Shown here: positions 8,211-17,538 of the stretch, one piece after another | How the letters are laid out: every line of letters begins with the position of its first letter | Numbering within the stretch: the stretch's first letter is position 1 | Assembly (NCBI RefSeq): GCF_023638055.1 | Contig: NZ_JAKRVY010000002.1 | Span: 310,001 to 374,000 of the forward strand | DNA length: 64,000 nucleotides | Source: Natranaeroarchaeum aerophilus | Lineage (GTDB): Archaea > Halobacteriota > Halobacteria > Halobacteriales > Natronoarchaeaceae | Direction: 5' to 3' | Notes under the pieces: model-generated | The model's database searches: none | Told to the model about the DNA's origin: nothing | Seen by the model: the letters and a program-made list of their open reading frames with translations, nothing else | Program-made: the position numbers and the translations under genes

Positions 8211-9035
8211 TTATCCGCCGATCGTGAACAGCAACAGGTTATTGAACGCCGGGCCGAGTCCGACCGCAGCGACGACTACCAGCATAAGGCGAGCGAACAC
8301 GGGGTCGTCCTTGACGAACTCGCGAAACAGGACGACGATGGCCGCGGCCAGTCCGACCTTGACGAGGACGAACAGCCAGCCAGCGCCGAGTAGCTCGGCG
8401 GTCGGGAGTAGTTCACCTGCCTCCAGAATGTATCGCGACAGCGGCGTCCGTTCGTGGGCTCCGAGAACATCGTACCCGACTGCCGTCGTGACGCCGTCAA
8501 ACGCGTGCCCGGCGACCACGAGGGCCCCCGCTGGCCCGGTGACTGCGGCTGATTCAGTGAAGACCACGCTGAGCGTGATCCAGACGACACCAGTAACGAC
8601 CACCGACACGACGACAGCGATCACTGGCCAGAACGGGGAGAACGTCCCCGCTCCGATGCCCTGGTAGATCGAGAGCATGCCGAACGTGATCGCAACTGCC
8701 GTGCCGATCACGCCCAGTCGGCGGTCGGCGGAGCCGTGTGGTCGAATTTCGGCAACGAGTTCCGCAAACGCCCACGCCAGCCCCGTAACGATCGCCAGGG
8801 TCAGATAGACGCCGGGTGCCTCGAACAGGGGCGCGATCGCCGGGGGATACGTCCCTAGCTGTTCGAGTCCGTGAAGGATCCCGCCGGTCGCCATCCACGG
8901 CGCGAACGCCGCCACGGTCCAGTTCGTCACCGGGGGCCGGAGCAAATAGAGTAGCCCGGCGACGCCGACCGATCCGACGAGCAACCCGATCAGATACGGT
9001 AGCGGCGGGATAGCGAGGCCCTCGGGGAGTACCAT
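8211..9035 (-). CDS. DUF63 family membrane protein
   Basis: A 274-residue protein with seven or eight hydrophobic segments and a conserved block around VVAGHAFDGVTTAVGYDVLGAHERTPLSRYI. That block marks the archaeal DUF63 family, whose biochemical role I do not know. It sits between the transposon-end remnant and the ribose-bisphosphate isomerase gene on the same strand, 39 bases after the latter's stop. The start MVLPEGLAIPPL leaves a short polar lead before the first helix. Confidence 0.85.
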   Translation of the reverse strand: MVLPEGLAIPPLPYLIGLLVGSVGVAGLLYLLRPPVTNWTVAAFAPWMATGGILHGLEQLGTYPPAIAPLFEAPGVYLTLAIVTGLAWAFAELVAEIRPHGSADRRLGVIGTAVAITFGMLSIYQGIGAGTFSPFWPVIAVVVSVVVTGVVWITLSVVFTESAAVTGPAGALVVAGHAFDGVTTAVGYDVLGAHERTPLSRYILEAGELLPTAELLGAGWLFVLVKVGLAAAIVVLFREFVKDDPVFARLMLVVVAAVGLGPAFNNLLLFTIGG

Positions 9036-9074
9036 AGTCCCAACACCGGAGCGGAACTGGTGAAAAGCTTACGA

Positions 9075-10082
9075 TTACTTATCCGCCGAAACAATCTCTG
9101 TCGGTGATTCCCACGGTCGCTCGACGCTCTCGCCGAACAGCTCCCGCATCAGCGTGACGATGCTCTCGGGCGGGAACTGGCCCCGTTCGGTCACAATCGC
9201 GTCGACGTACCGCGGCGGCGTCACGTCAAAGGCCGGGTTATCGACGGCGAGCGGAGGCATATCACCTGGTGTCTGAACGTCCTCTATCGCGGCACGTTCA
9301 TCGGGTCCGAGTACTTCTGTCTCCGCTCGCTGTTCGATCTCGACTGTCGATCCCGTGAGCGTGTCCGGATGGAGTTTGATCGTCGCCGCGGCAACCATGA
9401 TCTGGGAGCCCTGCTCGCGGGCGAGTACTGCCAGCCCGCTCGTTCCGACCTTGTTGATCACCGATCCGTCCGCAGCGATGCTGTCAGCCCCGACGACGAC
9501 GTGATCGACGTCCGGGAGGTGTCGCCGGGCCGCGCTGTCGACGATCAGCGTCACCGGTACGCTCATCGCCCGGAGCTCTCGCGCGGCGATATGTCCCTGA
9601 TTGCGCGGGCGCGTCTCCTTGACGATTGCACTGATCTCCTTTCCGTCTGCGACGGCTGCTTCGACACAGGCGAGGGCGTCGGTCGAGTGACAGTGCGTCA
9701 TCACCGTATCGCCGTCTTGCAGCCGGTTCGCTCCGATCTCGCCGAGCTGTGACTGTGCCGCCTCGACGTCCGTATGAAAGGTCGTGGCTCGATCGACGAC
9801 AGTTGCTTCGAGTTCCGCTACCGAGTCGGCATCGAGATCCCGCAGCACGTATCGGAGCGCGTTCGCCAGACTCACCGCAGTCGGTCGGGTGTCATGGAGC
9901 CTCCGGGCCGCGGCGGCGAGTTCGTCACGTAGCCCTGCGGGACTGTCGGCCTCGCTTTCGATAGCCTGGGTCGCCAGCGCGTCGGCCGCGGCGGTCGCAA
10001 TCGCGACGGCCCCCCTCGTCTCCATCCGTGCGATGTCGTTTGCCGTCTCCCCGACCGCCTCGACGAGTCGCTCGTCAGCCAT
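9075..10082 (-). CDS. Ribose-1,5-bisphosphate isomerase (eIF2B-like family)
   Basis: A 335-residue member of the eIF2B/MtnA/R15P-isomerase fold. C131 ([10 protein letters not shown]) and D200 (VVVGADSI) fall almost exactly where the catalytic Cys and Asp of the archaeal ribose-1,5-bisphosphate isomerase lie, and [11 protein letters not shown] plus NKVGTSGLA are family blocks. The enzyme makes ribulose-1,5-bisphosphate from ribose-1,5-bisphosphate in the archaeal nucleoside/AMP degradation route that feeds RuBisCO. The start at 10082 gives the family length; the open frame upstream of it lacks similarity and crosses the promoter region shared with deoC. Confidence 0.9.
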   Translation of the reverse strand: MADERLVEAVGETANDIARMETRGAVAIATAAADALATQAIESEADSPAGLRDELAAAARRLHDTRPTAVSLANALRYVLRDLDADSVAELEATVVDRATTFHTDVEAAQSQLGEIGANRLQDGDTVMTHCHSTDALACVEAAVADGKEISAIVKETRPRNQGHIAARELRAMSVPVTLIVDSAARRHLPDVDHVVVGADSIAADGSVINKVGTSGLAVLAREQGSQIMVAAATIKLHPDTLTGSTVEIEQRAETEVLGPDERAAIEDVQTPGDMPPLAVDNPAFDVTPPRYVDAIVTERGQFPPESIVTLMRELFGESVERPWESPTEIVSADK

Positions 10083-10175
10083 ACCCACGTGATACGCCCC
10101 CACGGGACAAAAGCGATCCGACCCTCCGATCCGGTCGACAGTCCGTTTTTTGCTCCCTCGCCCCAGATTCGACGT

Positions 10176-10823
10176 ATGGAGTACTCCGAGTTTCCCGCAC
10201 GCATCGATCATACAGTACTCGGTCCGGACACAACGCGGTCGGACGTCTACCGCGTTCTCGACGAGGCCGAAGAGTACGGGATGAACGCGTGTATCCCACA
10301 CTGTTACGTTGCCGAGGCGGCCGAGTACGCTCCCTCGGTTCGGCTGGTTACAGTGGTTGGCTTCCCGCACGGGCAGACTGCGACCGAAACCAAGGTTCAG
10401 GCAGCGACGAGTGCGGTTGCGAGTGGAGCCGACGAGATAGATGTCGTCGCGAACATCGGCCGACTCAAACATGGCGAGGATGAGGCGGTCCGCGACGAGC
10501 TGAACGAGGTCGTCGCCGCTGTCAGCGAGCGTATAAAAGTCATTGTCGAGACGGCCCTGCTCACTGGCGAGGAACGCGACCGGCTATCGGAACTGGCCGT
10601 CGAGGCTGATGTCGACTACCTGAAAACATCGACCGGATTCGCGTCAGATGGCGCGACGATTCCCGACGTTGAAGCGATGAGCGAGTACCTGCCGGTCAAA
10701 GCGAGTGGCGGTATCGGGAGTTACGAGAACGCCCGTGAATTCGTCGAGGCGGGTGCTGAACGGATCGGCGCGAGTAGTGGGGAGAAAATCGCCGCCGAGT
10801 TCCGCGAGTCGGCGGGTCAGTAG
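10176..10823 (+). CDS. deoC: Deoxyribose-phosphate aldolase
   Basis: A 215-residue class I aldolase. The Schiff-base lysine is K150 in [10 protein letters not shown], with supporting K175 (PVKASGGI) and D89 (ADEIDVV), as in DeoC. It cleaves 2-deoxyribose-5-phosphate to glyceraldehyde-3-phosphate and acetaldehyde. It is transcribed divergently from the ribose-1,5-bisphosphate isomerase gene across 93 bases, placing two nucleoside-sugar breakdown enzymes at one control region. The ATG at 10176 matches the family N-terminus ([13 protein letters not shown]). Confidence 0.95.
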   Translation: MEYSEFPARIDHTVLGPDTTRSDVYRVLDEAEEYGMNACIPHCYVAEAAEYAPSVRLVTVVGFPHGQTATETKVQAATSAVASGADEIDVVANIGRLKHGEDEAVRDELNEVVAAVSERIKVIVETALLTGEERDRLSELAVEADVDYLKTSTGFASDGATIPDVEAMSEYLPVKASGGIGSYENAREFVEAGAERIGASSGEKIAAEFRESAGQ

Positions 10824-10824
10824 C

Positions 10825-12771
10825 TCAGTTTCGGTTCCGCGCGAACAGTGCGACTGCGATCAGCGAGAAGAGGGCAACGAGCGGGCCAAAGCCGGGCAGC
10901 GAGTCGTCGTCATCGGCTCCCTCGTCGTCCATTCCCTCTTCGGACTGGGTGGTAAGGAACTCCTGAGCAGCTGCGGTGTCCATCTCGTTGAAGTCACGGT
11001 CCCAGTCGCCGTCCATGTAGATCTCGGTGTCGTCGTCGGCCACGGCGAGGGCACTCACGTCGCCCTCATCGGCGTCGGCGTCAACAAGCGCGTCGACATG
11101 GACGTGAACGCCCATCGTGTCGTCGTCGAGCGCGCCAGCGATCTCGGTTACCTCGTGACCGCCAAACGCGTCGTTGATCTCGTCGGAGAGGGCTTCCATG
11201 TTACCGAACTGCGCGCCAGCCTCGATCTCGACGGTTTCGCCGTCGACGTTGACGTCCATGGCGGCGATCTCGAACTCGGAGTCTTCGAGATCGGTCAGGA
11301 ACTCGTCGACTTCAGGTCCGGCCATCGGATCCTCCGCGGCCGCTTCGATCATCGAGTCAAGGGCCTGCTCGACGAGCTCTTCCTGTTCGACCTCCAGCGC
11401 CATGTCGGCGACGAGGACGTCGTTATCGTCGATCTCGGCGTTGAGATCGATGGTCATGTCGCCCATGGTGCCGTCGATATCACGCTCCTCGAGTTCGTCG
11501 ATGTACTCGCTCCAGTTCTCGGTGTCAGTGCTCAGTGAGAGGTCGACCCGGTCGTGCTCTGCATCGTACTGCTCGACCGTCGCGGACCACTCGTAGTACT
11601 GTTCGAGATCGGCAGCCTGCTGAGCCTCGACGGTATCCTGGAACTCGTCGAGTTCATCCTCGAGTTCGGGTGCGTCGATCGAGTCGACCAGCGTGACCAT
11701 CTCGTCGACCGCGCCTTCGAGGTTGCTCAGTTCGATCGTCCAGTCGGCGTTGAGAGTCGATCCGGACTGATCGGCGGTGAACTCCATCGTGTCGATCTCG
11801 ACATCGACGAGGCTCTGTGCGAGCGCGTCGGCCTCGGACTGGCTGAGATCAAGCTCCTGGTCTTCGGCGAGGACCTGTGCGAAGACGTCGGCGAAGCCGT
11901 CCTGCACGTTCTGGAGTTCGACCGAGTAGCTGATGTCGAGGTCACCCTCACCGTCTGCGGTTTCGGTGTAGGTGTAGCTCTCGATCGTGATTTCGGTGGT
12001 GCCATCGAACTCCTCGGCGATCATACCGTACTGGGCATCGAGGGTCTGTTCGGCTGCTTCTTCGGTCTCCCACATACCGGTCTGGAACTGGCTGACGATC
12101 TCGTCCTGGGTCACGTCCAGCGTGTACCCGTCACCGGTGTCGGTGACGCTCACGTCGTAGTAGAACTCGCCGCCCTGAACGGTTCCGAGTTCGGCGTTGA
12201 CGTCACCGGACGTAGCGAACGTATCCGGCGTCACGTCCGCGTCACCGGTCGTTTCGAAACTCTCGAAGTCGTCAGCGGCATCGTCGCCCTCGAAGATCAT
12301 CTCGAGATCAGCGTCGAACTCGCTGGTCTCCGAGGACTGCTCGCCGTAGACGTCGAGGGTCATGTCTTCGAGCTCGTCGGGGCTCTCCATCTGGAGATCG
12401 CCCTCACCGAAGAATCGGTCCTCTTCGAGCACCAGCGACATGCCACCGGCGGCACTCTCGTCGAGTTCGTCCTCCTCGATGTCACCTTCAATCAGCGTGT
12501 GGGCCAGCCCCTCACTGACGTGCATCCCGAGGTCGAACGTCGTCAACTCGTCGTCACCGTCATCGTCCTCGTAGACGAGTACGGCATCACCATCGCCGTC
12601 GACGTAGATTTCGTCTGCGGGTTCTGCGTTGTCGTCGATCTGCTGGGCATCGATACTACTATCGGATGCTACTGCGGGGGCGGCGGCGGCCACCGTCCCG
12701 AGGAGCATCACTGCAACGAGTAACACGGCGGTCACCGCGTTACCCTGGAGGGATATTGTCGTTTCGCTCAT
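10825..12771 (-). CDS. Large secreted PGF-CTERM surface protein
   Basis: A 648-residue, very acidic protein with an N-terminal signal peptide (hydrophobic run about residues 12-35, ending AAAAPAVASD). A C-terminal PGFGPLVALFSLIAVALF segment is followed by ARNRN, the PGF-CTERM signal processed by archaeosortase A for lipid anchoring. The body is beta-rich and built of Asp/Glu-heavy segments with repeated strand-like units; I recognise no enzyme domain. The start is set at 12771 because a TATA box lies 27 bases upstream; an ATG at 12798 would fall within that box. The 3' end nearly touches convergent deoC. Confidence 0.88.
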   Translation of the reverse strand: MSETTISLQGNAVTAVLLVAVMLLGTVAAAAPAVASDSSIDAQQIDDNAEPADEIYVDGDGDAVLVYEDDDGDDELTTFDLGMHVSEGLAHTLIEGDIEEDELDESAAGGMSLVLEEDRFFGEGDLQMESPDELEDMTLDVYGEQSSETSEFDADLEMIFEGDDAADDFESFETTGDADVTPDTFATSGDVNAELGTVQGGEFYYDVSVTDTGDGYTLDVTQDEIVSQFQTGMWETEEAAEQTLDAQYGMIAEEFDGTTEITIESYTYTETADGEGDLDISYSVELQNVQDGFADVFAQVLAEDQELDLSQSEADALAQSLVDVEIDTMEFTADQSGSTLNADWTIELSNLEGAVDEMVTLVDSIDAPELEDELDEFQDTVEAQQAADLEQYYEWSATVEQYDAEHDRVDLSLSTDTENWSEYIDELEERDIDGTMGDMTIDLNAEIDDNDVLVADMALEVEQEELVEQALDSMIEAAAEDPMAGPEVDEFLTDLEDSEFEIAAMDVNVDGETVEIEAGAQFGNMEALSDEINDAFGGHEVTEIAGALDDDTMGVHVHVDALVDADADEGDVSALAVADDDTEIYMDGDWDRDFNEMDTAAAQEFLTTQSEEGMDDEGADDDDSLPGFGPLVALFSLIAVALFARNRN

Positions 12772-12796
12772 GCGTTCACGTATCTTGTTTGCCGGC

Positions 12797-12806
12797 ATTT
12801 ATATTT
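12797..12806 (-). promoter_or_regulatory. TATA box of the PGF-CTERM gene
   Basis: On the minus strand the box reads AAATATAAAT, centred about 29 bases before the ATG at 12771, which fits a leaderless mRNA. A second A/T box (TATTATAAAT, 12821-12830) could serve the divergent methylthiotransferase gene. Confidence 0.6.
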
Positions 12807-12918
12807 TCGCCTCGGTTTTGTATTATAAATTCGTGGCAGTCACGATACTGTGGAGCAACTCGGGGACGCTCTGTTTCGTCGTGCTTTTGCCGCCGGAGCC
12901 GTTACTGGTGGTACTGAG

Positions 12919-14223
12919 ATGGCCCGCTACCACATCGAGACGTACGGCTGTACGTCGAACAGGGGTGAGAGCCGAGCGATCGAGCAGAAGCTACGGGACG
13001 CGGGCCACCGTCCGGTCGACGGTCCCGAAGCGGCCGACGTGGCGATCATGAACAGCTGTACTGTCGTCGAGAAAACCGAGCGCAACATGATCCGGCGCGC
13101 CGAGGAGCTACAGGCCGAGACCGCCGATCTGATCATCACCGGCTGTATGGCGCTCGCACAGGGCGAGGAGTTCGAGAGCGAGGGTATCGACGCTCGAATC
13201 CTGCACTGGGACGACGTTCCGACAGCGGTCGGCAACGGCGAGTGTCCGACGACAACTGTGGGGACGGAACCGATCCTCGACGGCGTGATCGGCATCCTGC
13301 CGATCGCTCGCGGCTGTATGAGCGATTGCTCGTACTGCATCACGAAACACGCGACCGGGAAAATCGACTCGCCGCCGATCGAGGAGAACCTCGAAAAAGC
13401 ACGGGCACTCGTCCACGCGGGCGCGAAGGAGATTCGCATCACCGGTCAGGATACTGGTGTCTACGGGTGGGACGAGGGTGAACGGAAACTTCACACGCTA
13501 CTCGATCGGATCTGCACGGAGATCGACGGCGAGTTCCGGGTCCGGGTCGGGATGGCGAATCCGAAGGGGCTCCATGGCATCCGTGAGGAGCTGGCCGAGG
13601 TCTTTGCCGAACACGATGAACTGTACAACTTCATCCACGCACCAGTCCAGAGCGGCTCGAACGACGTGCTCGGCGACATGCGCCGCCAGCATCAGGTGAG
13701 CGAGTTCGTCGAGACTGTCGAGACGTTCGACGAGTACCTGCCAGAGTGGACGCTTTCGACCGATTTCATCGTCGGCTTCCCCACCGAAACCGACGAGGAT
13801 CACGAGCAGTCGATGGAGCTGTTTCGTGAAATCCGACCCGAGAAGGTAAACGTCACCCGCTTTTCGAAGCGACCCAATACTGACGCCGCCGAGATGGACG
13901 GGCTGGGTGGGACGTTGAAAAAGGAACGCTCGAAGGTGATGTCCGAACTGAAACACGAGATCGTCGGCGAGGCCTACGAGTCGATGGTCGGCACCCGTCG
14001 GGAGGTGCTCGTCGTCGAGGAGGGGACTGGTGACTCCGTGAAGTGTCGGGACGACGCCTACCGACAGATCATCGTCCAGAACGCAAGCGAACACGGGCTC
14101 GAAATCGGCGAGTTCACGACGGTCGAGGTGACTGGACACAATACGGTCTACGCCCTTGCCGATCCCGTACAGCCGGTTCCGGCAGGAGGAAAGCCGGAGG
14201 ACCGTCACAGCCGAGGGGCTTAG
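12919..14223 (+). CDS. tRNA threonylcarbamoyladenosine methylthiotransferase (CDKAL1/MtaB-like)
   Basis: A 434-residue radical-SAM methylthiotransferase. The N-terminal UPF0004 domain has cysteines in YGCTSNRG, MNSCTVV and ITGCMAL, binding one Fe-S cluster. The radical-SAM motif CMSDCSYC follows near residue 135, and a TRAM domain (GTRREVLVVEE onward) ends the protein. The archaeal form adds a methylthio group to t6A37 of tRNAs. I chose MARYHIETYGC at 12919 because the family begins there; the 23 residues upstream would overlap the promoter region. It is followed 24 bases later by a J-domain protein on the same strand. Confidence 0.92.
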   Translation: MARYHIETYGCTSNRGESRAIEQKLRDAGHRPVDGPEAADVAIMNSCTVVEKTERNMIRRAEELQAETADLIITGCMALAQGEEFESEGIDARILHWDDVPTAVGNGECPTTTVGTEPILDGVIGILPIARGCMSDCSYCITKHATGKIDSPPIEENLEKARALVHAGAKEIRITGQDTGVYGWDEGERKLHTLLDRICTEIDGEFRVRVGMANPKGLHGIREELAEVFAEHDELYNFIHAPVQSGSNDVLGDMRRQHQVSEFVETVETFDEYLPEWTLSTDFIVGFPTETDEDHEQSMELFREIRPEKVNVTRFSKRPNTDAAEMDGLGGTLKKERSKVMSELKHEIVGEAYESMVGTRREVLVVEEGTGDSVKCRDDAYRQIIVQNASEHGLEIGEFTTVEVTGHNTVYALADPVQPVPAGGKPEDRHSRGA

Positions 14224-14247
14224 GAAGGTCCAGCACCTAGCGCGCCC

Positions 14248-14745
14248 GTGAACCGGCAGACGATCGGCTACGCGCTCGTCTTCGTATTCGGGCTGATGGC
14301 GGTCCTACAGACCGTCCTCGCCATCCGTTTTAACCTCTTCTTCCTGCTCGTTGCAGGCCTGTTCGGCGCATCGGCGTATCTTATCTGGTATCACGTCTCC
14401 GGACGGATGGAGCAACAGGTCCGACAGGAGGCCACGCGAAATCGCCGGACTGATCGCCGAGGTGGCTTCGGAGCAGGTCCACGGGAACGACGGTTTCGCG
14501 ACGCTCGCCGCGATTCGACTCGCAACCAGCGCAGCGGGGACTGGAGCCGTCGAGCGCCGACCAGTACCGACGAACCGACACGCCGGGAAGCCTACCGGAT
14601 CCTCGACCTCGGACGGGATGCGGACAGATCGGCGGTTCGGGACGCCTACCGTGAGAAAGTACAATCCGTGCATCCCGATACGGCCGACGGCGATGAGGAG
14701 GAGTTCAAACGCGTCACGCGCGCGTACGAGCGCCTGACCGAGTAA
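14248..14745 (+). CDS. Membrane-anchored J-domain protein
   Basis: A 165-residue protein with two predicted N-terminal membrane helices (about residues 6-26 and 29-49). A basic Arg-rich linker (60-105) follows, then a C-terminal J domain (114-165) with the essential HPD tripeptide at 142-144 (SVHPDTADG). J domains stimulate Hsp70/DnaK ATPase, so this is likely a co-chaperone tethered at the membrane, as in other haloarchaea. The start is GTG at 14248, directly before the first helix. The gene follows the methylthiotransferase closely and may share its transcript. Confidence 0.88.
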   Translation: MNRQTIGYALVFVFGLMAVLQTVLAIRFNLFFLLVAGLFGASAYLIWYHVSGRMEQQVRQEATRNRRTDRRGGFGAGPRERRFRDARRDSTRNQRSGDWSRRAPTSTDEPTRREAYRILDLGRDADRSAVRDAYREKVQSVHPDTADGDEEEFKRVTRAYERLTE

Positions 14746-14820
14746 CGAACGAGTGCCTCCGTGGTTGTAGCTGCCTCGCGAGAGCAAGTCATATGTGCAC
14801 GGAGTGATACGCTCAGATCG

Positions 14821-15528
14821 ATGGGGAAGGACGTCTCGACGACCGAAGACGACACCGAGCAGCCGGCGGATCCGCTATCCCCCCAGGAACGGATCGAAGA
14901 GGTTGCCAGCGTCGTCAGCCACGATCTGCAGAACCCGCTTACGATCGCGAACGGCTACCTCTCCCGGGCGCGCAGCCACGGCGACGAGGAGTACTTCGAC
15001 CATGTCGAAGATGCACTCGACGAGATCCGAGCGATCAGCGAGGAAGTCGTCGGGCTAGCACGGCTCGGACAGCCAGTTGAGCGAACCGAGTCGGTCGACT
15101 TCGGGACTGTCGTCGAGGCGTGCTGGAGCGAGCGCTCTCCTGAACACGGCGAGCTGGTGCTCGAATCAGCAGATCCGATCCAGTGTGACGGGAATCGGCT
15201 ACGCTCGTTGCTAGATCGACTGTTCGATAACGCGATCAGGCACGGCGGCGAGGACGTCACTGTCACCGTCGGGACGACCGAGAATGGCTTTTTCCTCGCC
15301 GACACTGGACCCGGCGTCACCGAGGGTGAACACGAAGCAGTCCTCGAAGCAGGGTACTCGACCGTTCAACAACGACCGGGGCTGGGGCTGACCATCGTTC
15401 GTGCGATCGCGCAGGCACACGGCTGGTCCCTCTCGCTGTCCGAGAGCGAGGAGGGCGGCCTGCGGGTCGACATCTCCGGGGCCGACCTGATCACGAGAGA
15501 GGCGCTCCGCGAGGACGTCCGGGCGTAG
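14821..15528 (+). CDS. Sensor histidine kinase without input domain
   Basis: A 235-residue kinase core only. The dimerisation/phosphoacceptor helix contains H34 in VVSHDLQNPL, followed by an HATPase domain with FDNAIRHGG (N box), DTGPGV (G1) and PGLGLTIV (G2). No PAS, GAF, membrane or receiver domain precedes it, so its signal must come through a partner or from its short acidic N-terminus. Many haloarchaeal kinases share this soluble design. No response regulator gene is adjacent. The start MGKDVSTTED at 14821 is the first one close to the H box with a sensible N-terminus. Confidence 0.9.
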   Translation: MGKDVSTTEDDTEQPADPLSPQERIEEVASVVSHDLQNPLTIANGYLSRARSHGDEEYFDHVEDALDEIRAISEEVVGLARLGQPVERTESVDFGTVVEACWSERSPEHGELVLESADPIQCDGNRLRSLLDRLFDNAIRHGGEDVTVTVGTTENGFFLADTGPGVTEGEHEAVLEAGYSTVQQRPGLGLTIVRAIAQAHGWSLSLSESEEGGLRVDISGADLITREALREDVRA

Positions 15529-15582
15529 GCCGCCGACCCGTCCGGACCCTGAACGACCGTGCTATGGTATCTCACGCCGAAG

Positions 15583-15591
15583 CCTTTTATC
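15583..15591 (+). promoter_or_regulatory. TATA box of the GTPBP1-like gene
   Basis: CCTTTTATC is centred 27 bases before the ATG at 15614, supporting that start and a leaderless transcript. Confidence 0.55.
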
Positions 15592-15613
15592 TGCTGTCGT
15601 CTAACGGAGCCAC

Positions 15614-17233
15614 ATGAGCCCGGATCGTGTCGTGCTCGAACGGGCAATAGAGCGCGGCGAGCGGGAAGGCGGCAGCGTCGAATTCAAGGAGCGACTACAG
15701 CGGGACCTGCATCTGGTCGACGGACGGCGGGAGAGCCTTGCCGCCCAGCTCAGACACCGGGTGCTGTCCGGCGACGGCGAGGCGACCTACGTTGTCGGCG
15801 TCACCGACGACGGCGGACTGGCCGGGATCTCGCCCGACGAGTTCTCCGAGACGATGGATGTCCTCTCCCTGCTGGCCGAGGAAGCCAGCGCGCACATCGA
15901 CGAAGTCCAGACCTGGGGCGTCGAGCCCAGCGGCGACGCTGACACGGGTCTCGTCGGTGTGGCGACGATTAACGAGGGAGCGATTCTCGATACCGACGAC
16001 AGCCACATCGTGGTTGGGACGGCAGGACACGTCGATCACGGCAAGAGTACGCTCATCGGCACGCTCGTCACGGGCCAGGCCGACGACGGGCAGGGTGGGA
16101 CCCGGAGCTACCTCGACGTGCAGCCCCACGAGGTAGAGCGAGGCCTGTCGGCCGATCTCTCCTACGGCGTCTACGGCTTCGACGAGGAGGGGCCGGTGCG
16201 GATGGACAACCCCAACCGGAAAACCGACCGGGCGCGGATCGTCGAGGAAGCCGACCGGCTCGTCTCCTTTGTCGACACCGTCGGCCACGAGCCGTGGCTC
16301 CGCACCACGATCCGCGGACTGGTCGGTCAGAAACTCGATTACGGCCTGCTCACGGTCGCCGCCGACGACGGGCCGACCAAGACGACCCGCGAACATCTCG
16401 GCGTCCTGCTCGCAACGGAGCTCCCGACGCTCGTTGCAATCACCAAAGCGGACGCCGTCACCGACGAACGGCTTGCAGAAGTCGAGCGGGAGGTCGAACG
16501 GATGCTCCGGGACGTTGACCGGACCCCGCTTCGCGTCGAGCGCCACGGTATCGACGCCGCAGTCGCCGAGATCGGTGAGACGGTCGTCCCCGTCGTCACG
16601 ACGAGTGCAGTGACCGAACGTGGCCTCGACACGCTCGATCAGCTATTCGAGCGACTCCCGAAGACCGCAGGCGAGGACGGCGAGTTCCGGATGTACATCG
16701 ACCGAACCTACAGCGTTACCGGCGTCGGCGCTGTCGCCTCCGGGACGATCATGTCGGGTGAAGTCGAGGCGGGCGACGAACTCCTGCTCGGTCCGATGCC
16801 CGACGGGAGCTTTCGCGAGGTCGAGGTTCGCTCGATCGAGATGCATTACCACCGGGTCGACGAGGCGAAGGCGGGGCGGATCGTCGGCATCGCGCTGAAA
16901 GGCGTCGAGGAGCGCGAGATCGAACGCGGGATGGCGTTGCTCCCCCGCGATAGCAATCCGGAACCGGTCCATGAGTTCAGCGCCGAAGTGATGGTTCTCA
17001 ACCACCCCACGAGCATCGATGAGGGGTACGAACCGGTCGTCCACGTCGAAACGATCAGCGAGGCTGCCGTTTTCTATCCGGAGGACGGGACGCTCCTTCC
17101 GGGTGACACGGGCAACGCCCGTATCCGGTTCAAGTTCCGGCCGTATCTGATCGAGGAGGGCCAGCGGTTCGTGTTCCGTGAGGGGCGAAGCAAGGGGGTC
17201 GGGACGGTGACGGGAGTCGGCCCGGCGAAGTAG
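15614..17233 (+). CDS. GTPBP1-like translational GTPase
   Basis: A 539-residue GTPase of the EF-Tu superfamily, GTPBP1/2 branch. An N-terminal domain of about 130 residues precedes the G domain, whose motifs are GHVDHGKST (about 138-146, G1), DTVGHEPW (G3) and ITKADAV (G4). Two beta-barrel domains follow, with the family GVGAVASGTIMSG segment. Archaeal and eukaryotic GTPBP1 proteins are linked to ribosome rescue or mRNA turnover rather than normal elongation; the role in archaea is not settled. It has its own TATA box. Confidence 0.9.
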   Translation: MSPDRVVLERAIERGEREGGSVEFKERLQRDLHLVDGRRESLAAQLRHRVLSGDGEATYVVGVTDDGGLAGISPDEFSETMDVLSLLAEEASAHIDEVQTWGVEPSGDADTGLVGVATINEGAILDTDDSHIVVGTAGHVDHGKSTLIGTLVTGQADDGQGGTRSYLDVQPHEVERGLSADLSYGVYGFDEEGPVRMDNPNRKTDRARIVEEADRLVSFVDTVGHEPWLRTTIRGLVGQKLDYGLLTVAADDGPTKTTREHLGVLLATELPTLVAITKADAVTDERLAEVEREVERMLRDVDRTPLRVERHGIDAAVAEIGETVVPVVTTSAVTERGLDTLDQLFERLPKTAGEDGEFRMYIDRTYSVTGVGAVASGTIMSGEVEAGDELLLGPMPDGSFREVEVRSIEMHYHRVDEAKAGRIVGIALKGVEEREIERGMALLPRDSNPEPVHEFSAEVMVLNHPTSIDEGYEPVVHVETISEAAVFYPEDGTLLPGDTGNARIRFKFRPYLIEEGQRFVFREGRSKGVGTVTGVGPAK

Positions 17234-17325
17234 CCATTCCTGCACGACGATCGCGTGTGTGAATATTAATCACACATATCTGAAACGTAAATCTATAACC
17301 CGCTTCAGGAGCGATAGCCGCACGT

Positions 17326-17496
17326 ATGCTCGAAAGCGTTCAGTTCACGATACACGACGGCGTCGACACGCAAACTGCGGTTTCACGGGTCTCTCCTCGA
17401 TCTGTCAGCGTTCTCGATCGGATGGAAGGCGAATTTGCTGGCGTCTTTCGGGCACTGACACCTATCTGGGGGTGCGCGTATGGCGGCCAGTACTGA
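17326..17496 (+). CDS. Possible small protein of 56 residues
   Basis: In the 305-base gap between the GTPBP1-like gene and the first MgtE half gene there is one frame starting MLESVQFTIHDGVDTQTAVS and ending WGCAYGGQY. An A/T-rich stretch (AAATCTATAACC, about 17288-17299) is centred 32 bases before its ATG and could be a promoter. I recognise no family. Its stop is 42 bases before the transporter start, so it may be a leader or a small co-transcribed protein. The composition is unremarkable and it could also be non-coding. Confidence 0.35.
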   Translation: MLESVQFTIHDGVDTQTAVSRVSPRSVSVLDRMEGEFAGVFRALTPIWGCAYGGQY

Positions 17497-17538
17497 TCGA
17501 GTCGTCCGGAATAGACCTCGACTGAGGGTGGTTCGACC

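Noticed and set aside
10083-10472. Extended start for ribose-1,5-bisphosphate isomerase
   Set aside because: The extension would run through the divergent promoter and the deoC coding region. Family length and alignment favour 10082.
11554-12723. A 389-codon open frame on the plus strand, antisense to the PGF-CTERM gene
   Set aside because: It arises from the biased Asp/Glu codons of the real minus-strand gene. It has no start signal and no protein-like composition, while the minus-strand gene has a signal peptide, TATA box and C-terminal sorting motif.
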